From Ptychodera flava (lineage: Eukaryota > Hemichordata > Enteropneusta > Ptychoderidae), in assembly GCF_041260155.1 (NCBI RefSeq), contig NC_091946.1:22701141-22765140 (forward strand): 64,000 bases of DNA, in the 5' to 3' direction. This document shows, piece after piece, positions 39,201 through 50,192 of the stretch. The stretch's first letter is position 1; the number at the start of each line of letters is the position of its first letter. The notes below the pieces were generated by a model. The model had not been told where the DNA came from. It ran no database searches and saw only the letters and a program-made list of their open reading frames with translations. The translations under genes and the position numbers were made by a program.

Positions 39201-42200
39201 ATAAAATCCTATGTTAAGGTAGCGGTAAAGGCTAGAGCGTCAGTTATAAACTTCAATAAAACTATTAAAACATGAAAGTAGTCAACATTCTCTGTGGAAT
39301 AAAAAAAACTAGACATTTGGGGTCATAAGCATTGCAGAGTTATAGCCCATTGAAACTTTTGAAAAACTGACCAAATAAGAGGAAGTTGGGGAGTCCTTAG
39401 TGTATTAACTATAGTAGAGGTCCCCTAACTTTTAAAAAAAAGTTTGAAAAGGGAAAGTCATTTTTTACTGGTTTTTAGGAAAGTTTGACAAGGCAGTGCT
39501 TGCATTCAGAATGCGTGACTGCTATTATAAATGCATTTTTAGATTCTTTGAGTGTCAAAGAGGTGTCAAAAGTGAGATTAACCAAAAAGCCTGCTCTTTG
39601 ACTTCAAAAGAGGGGTGCAAATATGGCTGGTTTTCAACAATTTTGACAGAATAACAGTTTTCCTACATAATTTTATACCAATTAAATCCAACCTTTGAAA
39701 TGAGATATGGACATGGAATTTTTACAGCCTATTAACAAGGTTACAGATAAGATTTGTACGGCACAATTTTCCTGTAATTGAAGTACTTTTTGAAAAATCA
39801 CATTTTGAAATTTGAAAGAAGTTTTAATAATTTTTTGATATGTAAACCCATGTAAAATCATAAAAACAAATTTTATTTACAAATCCTGCCGTACAAATCT
39901 TACAATAAATAGTGTCAACATATTTATAACTAATTTGGTAATATTAATTTATTATTAAATTCAAAGATGTAAAAAAATATGAAATATTAAATTTTAATAT
40001 TGATTGGTGTCACATTTCAAAATCATGGCTACAAATATACAATTTTTATATTCTTTGGAGAAAGTATTAACTAAGGGAGTTATCCTGAAAATTTGAACTA
40101 AATATCTTGATTCTAACACTTGAAACTTGACATTAACTCTGAGAAAAGAATTGGTGCAAAAATAGCCTTTACCGCTACCTTAAAAGGACCTCTATAAACC
40201 AAACACCTCTCCAAACTACGGTAAACAATTTTCTCAGTCCCTGAAGGGTTCGGTTTAGACAGGTTTCACTGTATTATGATAGTTTTGGACCAAATGGACA
40301 TAACCCTTTGACTACAGTTTTTGATCAAAATGTTGGGAAAACCTGAAAAATTTTGTCTTTATCTGAAAAATATTATCTGTGTTGTTTTAAAGGCGACAAA
40401 AATTGACTTTGGCACTTAAAAGGTTAAATCCAAGGCTATCTATACCTGCCACGTAGAAACAAACATGTTGAATTCCTATGTTAGAGTTCAATGGAGCCAC
40501 AGGAGAATACAGTGCAATGAACTTTCCGATCATCTTGGAATTCTTTTTACAAGGAGACTTGTGTGCCCATTATAAGTGTTTTGATCCAATCTATCAGTGG
40601 TTAGTTTGCTTTGACGTTTCATTTATACTATAAAAACATCAGTGGTGAGATTGCCATCTACAATATCTGTTGGTATTTCTTCCAAGATACTTCTGGCATG
40701 CTACTGCACCGCTACTGTGAATTGTAAACAGCAGCTGCCTTGCCTATGTGTGTTTTAAATGCCAGGTTTCTTGTTTGTAATGCTGTAATGTCCATGAAGC
40801 TACATGCTATAAATAAATCCTGCCTTTACTCTCTGTGTTGACATTATCACTGAATCACAGGCTCTGTCTCAGTACAAAGTACAGTGATGACACGACCCGC
40901 AGCATCGTCGTAAACCACGCACCTCTTTTACGGCAACAGCTCAGCGCTACCCGTTAAGAGATTTTTCCGTAGGTCAGCGGAGCGGAAATTATTGCTCTGG
41001 CTCGCGAGAATGGACCCACAGAGAATGGCAAACATGTAGCATATATCACACCTCTGATAAGTTACCTACATAGTTTTGACCTTGACTGAAAATTCAAATT
41101 CAAATTTCGTTGTACAACATAGTTTTGGCCAGCTACTTTACTGCTACCGTGACTTGTAAACAGCAAATGTTTTGCCTACTTATGACAGGGGCAACAAGTG
41201 AATTAATTATTCTTAATTTGTAATAAATTAATTATTTTTATTGATAAATCTCAGGAACAAATCCCTTATGCGTGATATATTACAGTTTTTGAACACAGCA
41301 CACAAGTATAGCAAAATATTATCCCAGTAATTTTGACAATAAATCAGAATTTAAATTCCTCTATCAACTATGAAGAAGGCATCCCTAAGAGTGCCAGATG
41401 AAGTTCCACTCTAGCATCCAAGGTCAAGTTGAAATACCCATGTAAAAATTCACTTTTATTGTTTACGTTTGCATTCTTGTATGGAACAGAATTCACCTGT
41501 CAACAATAAATCAATGTAGTCCACAAACGTACAGGTTGAGTTGACAAGCTGAATACTGTGTATCTCAACATGCTTTTGGTATCCTGTAGAACAAGACACT
41601 GTAGTTGACATTAAAAACAAAAACAGCAAAAGTGTCCTCAAAAGTTACAGCTACTGGCCCTTTAACCCTTTCACCACAATGGTTTAGCCCAAACCCACTA
41701 TTATCCATTGTATTTGTGGACCTGTATAAGGGAATCGGGGTGAACTGTTAAGAAACACAGCATGTAAAACAGTTTCTCTGGAAGTGAACTGTGTATGGCA
41801 ATACTCTCAGAACTTCCCCATTGATCAAATCGAAAAGGCTGAGAATAATGCAGTGTAGTCAGTGGTGGCTACTACGGTGGAATTTTTTTGTAGGTAATAA
41901 GGAAAATCATCAGCATATGCGAAGTGGTTGAATATTTGAAAAAGTCCAAAAAAGCTAACCAGAACACACTGTACTTTTTTATGGAAAAATAGATGACAAA
42001 ATTTTGTTGGTAACCACACAATTTGTTCAGTGCACGGCTAAAATGAATACACTGAGCATACTCTTTGAAAATGACGGCAAAAATAAAGATGGAAGACATT
42101 GTACATGTGTAATATCAATCACATGAATGAACTTTGTCAAATCATCTATCATGACCCTTCTCGCGGGTCTACGATCGAGTGATCATAGTGGACTTTGTAT

Positions 42201-43059
42201 TGGAACAAGGTGATCACCCTGGTACAGCATAGCGTTTGTTTAGCATGAACTGAAGCAATGTAGATTGAGCAATTTATCACTGATCTGTTAATGCCTGGAA
42301 GAATATGTTTACGTATCCTCTGTGGACTCTTCAAAAAAACTGATCTTCAATTCTGCATTTAATAAAAGGAGCATGCCCTGCCATCCACCTTGTTTAGACC
42401 AATCTAAATCATGCATGGCTGTAAATTTTGAATGTGTCCAGCTATGGCATTGTAAACGGCAATCAGTGAAGAGAGCATTCATCGTATGCGGTAAACATCC
42501 CTTGGATGCAGGTACATGTAGGACTATTTCCTTATTCAGAGATGGGTACGATTAACCCTTTTCCTGCCAGACAGTAATAACTGTATCACTTCCCCATCAG
42601 CCGAGTCAGTAAAAAGCGGTATTGAGCCAAAACATGACGTATTTTCACCCACTTGGCTTGGTATGTTATAGCATCTTTTGTACGAAAAAAATCAAGTTTA
42701 CAGTATTATCTTTTCAACAGCCTTCAAATCTACAGTATTATGTTAAAATACATCATATGGAATACATTGTGTTTCATTAATTTTAACCATCTTGACCTGG
42801 TGGTGAAATATGGACTTGGCAGGAAAAGGGTTAATGAAAAACACGCTACGTTCTGCATAAAGAACAGGCTGTTACTTCAAGTGTCAGTGTTACGGCAAGA
42901 TCATGCAGTCAAAGTTCACACATTCTTAAAACTGAAACATTGACAAAAAAAGAGCAAAAAGTATATATCAACATAAATTTATACAAATAAAATATAGATA
43001 TATTATATAACTATATATAACTATATATATAACTATATATAACTATATATAACTATATA

Positions 43060-43152
<93 letters not shown>

Positions 43153-44389
43153 AAGCTTTAGTCCATTTTTTTGCAAAATACAAAATGTTTCCCTGCCAAC
43201 CAACAACTTTTCCGCTTTTCAAAAATATCTCATGAATTCCATTATTTTTTGCCATTTTCTCTGCGTCAAGCGCTTAAAATCAACTTCGAAAATAAATTCC
43301 TGACGGACGTACCCTTATTTGCGGAGGCATATTACTATAGAGACATTCATTTCCTTTTTGACTTGTAAGTGCAACTCGGGTTTACATTTCTTGGCTTTAC
43401 ATTCGCTATTAGATTGACATTCTGATGGGGTGATCACGATACCATTTACAGTAAACTAAAAATATTATGTTTATATGGGGTGGGACCAACAATAACAAAT
43501 ACAGTGAAAGAATCATCCATAGGCTTTATACGACAAAACACCGTATGTCAGAAATATCAGTGTCGAACTCGACTGATGATGGTGCACTTTAGTCCAAGGA
43601 TGAGTCAGACGCGACGGAATATTACAAAGAGAAAAGGAATTTGTAAGAGTTGGTGTCGTTAAAATATTGACTTGCGGTTAGCTGAAAGTATTTCAGACGA
43701 CCTTTGGAACGATTCTGAAGCATTCACCTTGTATGGCACCCCTGGATGCAGGATGGCACCTGTGCGGCCATTTATGATAGAACGCTCCCGCTGCGCTAAT
43801 CACATTCGCACTTTGTCATTCATTCGGAACTCTCATTATGCAATAGTCTACGTGCGGTGTTGTGCCTCGTCTGAGTGACAATGGTCGACCACAGTCCACC
43901 TGGAGGTCTGACGCATGAACTGATGAGTCCCGAATATGAATGACAGTTGGAAACTTGATTGTTTCGTAGAAAGACAAGTTATAATTCAGTGCTAAATCGT
44001 TTACAAAAGTGCATCTATCAGGCCCATACCTGCCCTCCGTGGCCATCAAAGATACCGAACATTGAAAGGCCAGTTTCTTCGTCATGTACGACATCATAAC
44101 GGTCCTCCATCCGGGGCCGTTTTCCCTGGATGGCATACACCGCAACGCTCTCTTGTCGTAGCTCCCAGTGACTCGGCGGTTTGACACCGACATCTGTTTG
44201 CGTCGTATCCGGGACATCGTTTTCGCTCCCGAGCGACAACTGCCTCTGTGCACCGCGCAGGACAGATCGGAAGCGGTCTGTGTGGAATACATAGCTGTAG
44301 ACAACAACGAATAAGATGATGACCGCCCAGGTCTCGTATTTGAGACACAGTTGTCGAACATACCGGCTAAATAACGCCGCTAGTGTCAT
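27845..44389 (-). CDS. PPM1L: PPM1L, membrane-anchored PP2C phosphatase
   Basis: Three coding exons on the minus strand: 44389-44030, 29198-29030 and 28359-27845, in phases 0 and 1, giving 347 residues (human PPM1L has 360). Residues 20-36 form one hydrophobic membrane segment near the N-terminus, followed by HTDRFRS, which fits the ER-anchored human protein. The PP2C metal site is complete: RMED at 93-96, FDGHGG at 114-119 (D115), ATDGLWD at 287-293 (D289) and PDNITVMVV with D329. VANVGDSRGVL, SYDHKP and SRALGDYP are also in place. Known role of the family: Mg/Mn-dependent Ser/Thr phosphatase acting on stress-kinase (ASK1/TAK1) and ER ceramide-transport (CERT) pathways. The first intron is 14.8 kb and holds many mobile elements; the second is 670 bp with a MITE. 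The region 44390-44620 upstream is GC-richer and is likely the promoter. Confidence 0.97.
28424..28768 (+). repeat. MITE family C, full-length copy in PPM1L intron 2
   Basis: TTAAAGGGCCAGAAATGCTA at the left is mirrored by TAGCATTATTGGCCCTTTA at the right. The interior has CAAGTGAATTCTGGTCC and GAATTCAAATGTAAACAATA, the family landmarks. Confidence 0.8.
29199..33176. other. PPM1L intron 1, unremarkable part
   Basis: No extra exon recognised on either strand. GGCTTGGCCTAGTGGTCTAC near 32060 looks like a tRNA A box, without a B box. Confidence 0.45.
33177..33250. repeat. (CT)n microsatellite
   Basis: CT repeat with two small interruptions in PPM1L intron 1. Confidence 0.95.
33929..34249 (+). 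repeat. MITE family C copy, TTAA-flanked
   Basis: TTAAAGGGCCAATGACGGTG at the left and CAGCGACTGGCCCTTTAA at the right. The interior carries ACATTTGAATTC and TTGACAAGCTGAATA. Confidence 0.8.
34386..34725 (+). repeat. MITE family A copy 5
   Basis: TTAAGGTAGTTTGTGCCTCG at the left, with AAATTCAAAATGGCCACCAT in the centre and CCGAGTATCTGTCCCCG near the right. The right terminus has decayed. Confidence 0.8.
35480..35756 (+). repeat. MITE family E, uninterrupted copy
   Basis: Shares GCAACATTTTACCAATTT, CTGTAATTTTTGATA and TTGGCACTCAAAAGGTTAA with the copy at 39045-40425. It lacks the material inserted there, so it shows the empty-site form. Confidence 0.65.
37110..37432 (+). repeat. MITE family C, decayed copy
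   Basis: TCATCAAAAGTTATAGCTAT and the CAAAC-rich interior resemble family C, but the termini are worn. Confidence 0.4.
37897..38326 (+). repeat. MITE family B copy 1
   Basis: TACTGTAAAAACCCTATTAA at the left pairs with GATGGGGTTTTTATGGTAG at the right. GTTTGTCATGATAGG and AACTTTTTTGACAGTTCATA are internal landmarks shared with copies at 54701 and 63131. TA-type ends suggest a Tc1/mariner-pogo relative. Confidence 0.8.
38330..38514 (+). repeat. MITE family C, 3' half
   Basis: CCATTTGAATTC, TTGACAAGCTGAGTAT and ATCATCCAAAATTACAGCTA follow directly after the family B element, so one inserted next to or into the other. Confidence 0.6.
39125..40271. mobile_element. pogo-like MITE, split by a TTAA element
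   Basis: Inverted ends CAGTAAAACCTGTCTAAACC and GGTTTAGACAGGTTTCACTG, with TA to the right. Ends beginning CAGT and rich in AAACCTG are typical of pogo/Tigger-type elements. The element is opened at 39214 by the 970-bp TTAA element. Confidence 0.8.
39214..40183. mobile_element. 970-bp TTAA element with perfect 21-bp ends
   Basis: TTAAGGTAGCGGTAAAGGCT at the left is matched exactly in reverse at 40163-40183. The first nine bases equal those of MITE family A, so the two may use the same transposase. No open frame of note; non-autonomous. Confidence 0.88.
40870..41020. other. CpG-rich patch in PPM1L intron 1
   Basis: A short GC- and CpG-rich island in AT-rich surroundings, with GCTCGCGAGAATGG (about 41000) one base from the TCTCGCGAGA promoter element. 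No exon could be recognised, so it may be a regulatory island or the remnant of an insertion. Confidence 0.35.
41445..41665 (+). repeat. MITE family C, right part
   Basis: AGTTGACAAGCTGAATACTG and TACAGCTACTGGCCCTTTAA mark the right half of the family. It is followed by a short repeat (CCCTTTCACCAC...) whose partner is at 51943-52015 in the CXorf58-like gene. Confidence 0.7.
42552..42834. repeat. MITE family D, TTAA-flanked
   Basis: TTAACCCTTTTCCTGCCAGA at the left and TTGGCAGGAAAAGGGTTAA at the right give clean inverted ends and a 283-bp element. Confidence 0.85.
42995..43148. repeat. (TA)n microsatellite
   Basis: ACTATATATA units become a long pure TA run in PPM1L intron 1, about 0.9 kb from exon 1. 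Confidence 0.95.
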
Positions 44390-44640
44390 TTTGGATTGTT
44401 CGAAGCTCCCAAATATTGCACAGTTGATGTATCACCACACAGCAGCCATATTGGACTAAACCACTCTGTCGTCGGTGACGAAGCAACAGCACACAGCCTT
44501 GTCGCCTTCACACATGTCACATGCTTCAGAACTGACCAAAATTTAACCTATGACGTCAGAAATGTAGTGGCGACATGCATACGTTGCGCATTGCCGAAGC
44601 GAAAGCAGCTCGCCATTAAACTTCGGAATAAAACTTTGTT
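44390..44640 (-). promoter_or_regulatory. probable PPM1L promoter region
   Basis: Immediately upstream of the PPM1L start codon and GC-richer than its surroundings, with GCGCATTGCCGAAGCG. No TATA box seen; the start site cannot be fixed. Confidence 0.35.
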
Positions 44641-45322
44641 CAGAAAAAAACCAACAGCAACCAGCAACTCCTTAGTTACTCACATATTTTTAATTCTTTT
44701 TATAATATGTTATGAAAACTTGAAAGACCGTACGATAAATCAACGGTACAGCGTACATCAGCAATGGTTTTTTTCATACATAGGCTTATGTGCATTTACC
44801 AATTACCAAAGGCGCTCTCTGTCTTGCGATAAGTATATTCAAGTAGACAGGTGTAGAAAGTTCAAAGGTATGCGAAGAAGTATAATAATTCACTTGTTTT
44901 CGGTAATTTTCAAGTTCGATTCGGTGGCAGTGTAAATGTCGCTGGCGACTTTGCATACTAAAGTTTATTCGTAGGTTAAGTTTCATTAACTAGCTGAGGG
45001 GACTTTTTTGTAGAAAATCTTTCTCTCCAGAAACACCAGTACAAACTCTCAAAGTTTACAAGATAGGTCAATACTTGTATCGGCATGAAGGTAAACTCAG
45101 AAAGACAAAGGGGGCTTTGAACGTAACCAGGATCCCACGGACAATGTCTGCGACAAAATTGACCAAAAAACGCGAAATATGTTGCAAAGATTTGTGAGCT
45201 ATAGGCTACTGCAAGAAGATAATGGCGAAATGGTAGGAGCAGAGTCGTTACTATCTACCGACTGCTCTGGCTATGAAACATCTCCGAAATTTATAACTCT
45301 TATCTCGAGTCAGGAAAAGCTA

Positions 45323-47640
45323 AGGGACTGGACATAAATTACAGGGGGGGGGGTGGGCCGGTGTTTTTCGAAAAACCGCTGCGTAAAAAATAGTGACCCT
45401 TCAAAAGTTCATGCACAAAAATTAGTGACCCTCCCCCTTATCCGTGCATGAAAATAAGTGACCCTCCCCTGTTACTCAATACCCCCAAAAAAAACCCGCA
45501 ATGTGTTAAAGACCCCCTTCTGACTTGCTATACTTTTTAAGTCGCCCTCCCGAAAGGAAGGCAAAATGTGGCCGATATAACGCGTTGTCCAAAAATATCA
45601 AATCATATGTGTGTGATAATTCATGTAAATGTACTTTGCTTGAAGTGGCAGGTAAAAAGTGCATGCCTGTACAAAAAATGTAATTTTTAGATTTTATCGA
45701 TAATGTTGATTCACTATACATGTAGTCGACTATAAGAAAACTACGAACGTGTATTTTCCAGTGTAAAACTAGCTATATCTGTTCATATACAGATGTTTAA
45801 TAACTGATATAGATATACTTGATTAGCATGGGTTGTTTACAAGTGCACATGTGAACAAGATATTTGATTTTGGAATTTCTCTCAAAATGTTGATCCACTA
45901 TACATGGGAGTCTATGACAAAACTATACATGGGAGTCTATGACAAAACTGTCAAAAAATTTTCAGAATTAAAAATTTGCACTATTTGTGCATATATGGAC
46001 CCTGAATAATTGACATAATTGTGCTTGATTAGAAGAGGATGGTAAAATGTGCATCTGTGTACAATAACTTTGTTTTTGGAATTTCGCATAAAATGTTGAT
46101 CCACTATACATGGGAGTCTATGACAAAACTGTAAAAAAAAATTTTCAGAATTAAAAATATGCGCTATTTGTGTATATATGACCCTGAATAATTGACATAA
46201 TTGTGCTTGATTAGAAGAGGGTGGTAACATGTGCATCTATGTACAATAACTTTGTTTTTGGAATTTCGCATGAAATGTGGATCCATTATACATTGTAGTC
46301 TATGAAGAAACTATGAATAATTTTTTTTAAATACAAAACTTGGCAAATCTGTGTATTTATGTATGCTTGATTATTGATATTTATGTTCTTGATTAGACTA
46401 GAGTGGTTACAAGTCCATGTGTGTGCAAGAAATTTGATTTTGGAATTTCACCGAAATGTTGATTCACTATACATGGCAGTCTATGGTGAAACCCTATGAA
46501 TAATTTTTTTTCCAATACAAAAATAGGTAAATCTGTGCATTTATGTACACTCAATTATTGGTACTAATTTCATGATTAGACTAGAGTGGTTTCAAGTTAA
46601 TGGTTGTGCAAGAAATTTAATTTTGGCATATCACTTAAATGTCGATTTACTATACTTGGCAGTCTATGATGAAACTATGAATAATTTTTTTCCAATACAA
46701 AAATAGGAAAATCTGTGCATTTATGTACACTTGATTATTGGTATTAATGTTCATGATTAGACTAGAGTAGTTTCAAGTCAATGGGTGTGCAAGAAATTTG
46801 ATTTTGGAATTTCACTGAAATGTCCATTCACTATACATGGCAGTCTATGATGAAACTATGAATAATTTTTTTCCAATACAAAACTTGGTAAACCTGTGCA
46901 TATATGTACACCTAATTATTAGTATTGATATTCATGATTAGACTAGAGTGGTTTCAAGTCAATGGTTGTGCAAGAAATTTGATTTTGGAATTTCACCAAA
47001 ATGTTGATTCACTATACATTGTAGGCTATGAGGAAACTACAAATAACTCATAGGTTATCTGATCCTAAATTGTCTATTCAAAAGTTGTTCGACCTGAAGC
47101 TTCCAGTTGTTATTGATTACACTATGCACTATTCTGAACAGTTTGTATTCTGTCAATGTCCTCAAAAAATTAAAAAATGTACATACAGCGACATGAACGT
47201 TGACACCGACCTATACCCAATGTATTGTCAATGGGAGAATGATGTCAAATAAGTAATCTCCCAAATTGTTATTGAAAGAGTCATTATAGGGGACAGTTAT
47301 GCACAATAGTGTTGAATAAGTAGAAATCAGACTGACACTTAAATCAATGTGGCTGCTTGGATCATCAATACATTGTTTATTATACCTGAAATTTGCGCCC
47401 GAAGGGCGCGCCGAAAATGGTAATGGCAGAAAATGAAAGTGCCAGGAGGTATTTTTTCTTTTTCAGTATTCCATAACGTGCACATGCAATTTCAGCTTTG
47501 ATGCATGAAAAAAGGTGACCCTCCCCCATAGGCTTGCACAAAATTTTATGACCCTTCAAAAATGCTTGCGCGAAAAATGGCGACCCACCCCCAAAAAACA
47601 CCGGCCCACCCCCCCCCCCTGTAATTTGTGTCCAGTCCCT
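45323..47640. mobile_element. 2.3-kb TIR element carrying an internal satellite
   Basis: Left end AGGGACTGGACATAAATTAC and right end GTAATTTGTGTCCAGTCCCT, flanked by TA on both sides. Terminal similarity reaches well over 100 bases and includes poly-G/poly-C runs, GGGCCGGTGTTTTT and repeated GTGACCCTCCCC boxes. The interior is mostly a tandem array; no transposase frame is seen, so it is non-autonomous. Superfamily is not clear from the ends. Confidence 0.85.
45660..47040. repeat. satellite-like array, eight units of about 182 bp
   Basis: The landmark CACTATACATGG recurs at about 45712, 45896, 46102, 46284, 46465, 46648, 46829 and 47010, nearly always 181-183 bases apart. One 24-base duplication at 45901-45948 stretches a single interval. 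The units have diverged, so the array is not recent throughout. Confidence 0.9.
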
Positions 47641-47668
47641 TATGTATTGAAAAGTTGACGTACAAAAT

Positions 47669-47987
47669 TAGACTTGGTTCAAGTCTGTGATTTGTGAATG
47701 TTTGAGAGGGGTAAACGCGATGATTTGTGTTCTGTTTTAATTTGAAACGTGAGTGGGGTGAACGCTATAGGGGAGTTTCTCCCGGAATCACAGTGCAAGA
47801 AGTCCAAGTCGGTGAATCCGGCGGAAACTCACGACTGCGCAGACTCAAAGGGAACGCGTTCAATCGCTAGGAAAACGTGGCCTGGGGTGCCAAATTCCAA
47901 ATAGGTTTGTATGAAAAAGGAGAGACACATGAGAAACTACTGCAAATGATTTTATTTTTAGAAATTCACCGACTTGAACCAAGTCTA
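47669..47987. repeat. MITE family F, about 320 bp
   Basis: TAGACTTGGTTCAAGTC at the left and GACTTGAACCAAGTCTA at the right are perfect inverted ends. A related end (TAGACTTGCTCCAAGTCTGT) occurs alone at about 21390. Confidence 0.75.
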
Positions 47988-50192
47988 GTGCAAATATAAA
48001 ATATACCATTTTGACTATGATGCATGTATCACGCACGAAAGTTGAAATACCTGGTGTCGCAATCGAGTTTAATACAGTGTGATTGTTTGATGATACGAAT
48101 TCATAGACATAAAATCAATCTTTCATAAATGCAAAAGTTCCGAACTATGAAACTTGCATAAAAATATAACAAAAGTGAGAGAGTTTTCATGTGAAAAGGA
48201 ATGTTTTCAGGATGGCCGGGCCGGGAGGGCAAAAAGTTACACGCTGCACATACTGTGGATGACAAGCGCCGGCCGTTGAGGGCACTGTAAAGCACCGACG
48301 AAAAACCGAGTCTATTACAGATCATGTATTCATGTACAGATGTACGTGAATAATGCAATCTAAAATGCTCATTTTTATCAACCTTCAAAAACTTTTCTTT
48401 CACACATCCATTTTTGAAGGCATCTTTTTCCACCACAACTGACAAAAGCTTTACATTTTGGTTTTATTAACTTGCATTCTGATGGTTGATGTAACAAGTT
48501 AACAACAAAACGTCCCTCCTGTGGGTCTGCTTAACCTTTGCCCAAGGTCAAAAACTGGTTGTATGAAAGGAGTGGATTCTCACATGCAAGCATAGACTCA
48601 GAAATGTTGTTTATTTTTAATGTGATGAGATTTGAAGCAGAGAAAATCCATACACATTTTTGGTTGACACACATAAAACTTTGTAATTTCCTTGTAACTT
48701 TTCAAATCTGTCCCTACAAAAATGTCGGCTGCGTCTGTGCACATCTCTGAGCCACATCAAAGGACTTAGTTGAGATGACAAAAGGGTTGAAAGTATTACA
48801 AAAGCAGTCTATGACATTGTTCCTTTTTATTTGGCAAACTAAATAGATCCCTGCAGAAGAGAATGAAAGTCACATTTCATTACACCTTCCAGGGCTTCCT
48901 TTACAAACAGCCAATAGGATCCCTCCTTCTATTAGTGTTGAAGGGTATCCCTGCATTTTTTAACAAAGCACAAATAGGGTACAATAATAGCAGGTATCAT
49001 GTCTATGATATTTTGAAGTGAATTGTGTACAAGTGCCTGTAGCCTAGCTGTGCTTTTTCTTGCAGTATATTGAGCATCTGAGCAACATTATATGGACATT
49101 ATCAAAACTACAGTATGTCTACCTGCACTGCTATCCCAAATATTTCAGGAACATTATGTAAATGAGTAGAAAATATTAACCAATCATTCAAAACATTCCA
49201 CAACTTATTCTGACATCACCAAACCCAATGACTATTTGTCAACAAAATTCATGTCCAATAAAAGAATCTGTCATATTTTGAACGTAGAGGGGGAGGGGGC
49301 AGTCTAGTGAGGGATATACAAGTAAACATACAGTAGGCATAACAACTTTCATTCTTCAGATACAGAAAATGTATGCTTGTACCAGTTGTCTACAACCAAC
49401 AATGCTTACAAATAACTCATAAATCACTTTGGTACGACAATCACAAGTTAAAAGGAAAATTAAACAATGAAAAATACACATCAAGAGTTTGTGACCAAGA
49501 TGGAGTATACTTCAACCTGAAATCAGACGTGATCTTCTTGAAAATTTGAAATGTGCAATATTTTGATTAAATTATGGGGTCGCGATACGACTTCCACAAT
49601 TTTAAAAGCGTACACATCTCTACAGCATAAAGTTTTCACTATAGACTGTCTTTAAAAACTTACATTCAATTTTTAGGGCAAAATGCTGGCCTCAATTTCT
49701 GTCTGATTATTCAAAAGCAATGCATTGCAAATGATTTGATGTAACATGTATCATGACTTTTTCATAATGAACTGCACCAAAGTTAAAAAAGGTATATTTT
49801 AATCTTTGAGATTGCAATACAAACATGTGTCATTGTTTTTCTCCCAAGGATGTACCATGATGTTGGACTGGAAGATTCATGGCAACAACGACTAAATCCT
49901 ATCATAGATAGCAGAAGCAAGACCTACTGGCCACTTTGAAACCAATTTTTCATGATTACTCAAAAACGTTATGGAAATCACCCATCTGATGTCTCTATTA
50001 CAACAAATCATAAGATCATCTGTTCTCTATATTCTTGTTGCCAGAGCAACAGAAACAACTGCAACCCTGTGGGTCCTTATACTTGTTGCCATGGCTGACT
50101 TTAATAGGTCAATGTCACTTGGTAGGAGAGCGCCCTCATCACTACCATAACTGTACTGATTTGCAGTCTCTTTCTGTATAGTTTGTTCTGTC
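47988..50192. other. 3' flank of the CXorf58-like gene
   Basis: No exon or repeat family recognised on either strand. GC-richer near 48210-48300 for no clear reason. Confidence 0.4.

Larger units (their letters stand above)
39045..40425 (+). mobile_element. MITE family E split by nested insertions
   Basis: Left end TTAACCCTTTGAGCGGTG and right end GCACTTAAAAGGTTAA. The two halves join in register with the uninterrupted copy at 35480-35756. The break holds the pogo-like element 39125-40271. Confidence 0.7.
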
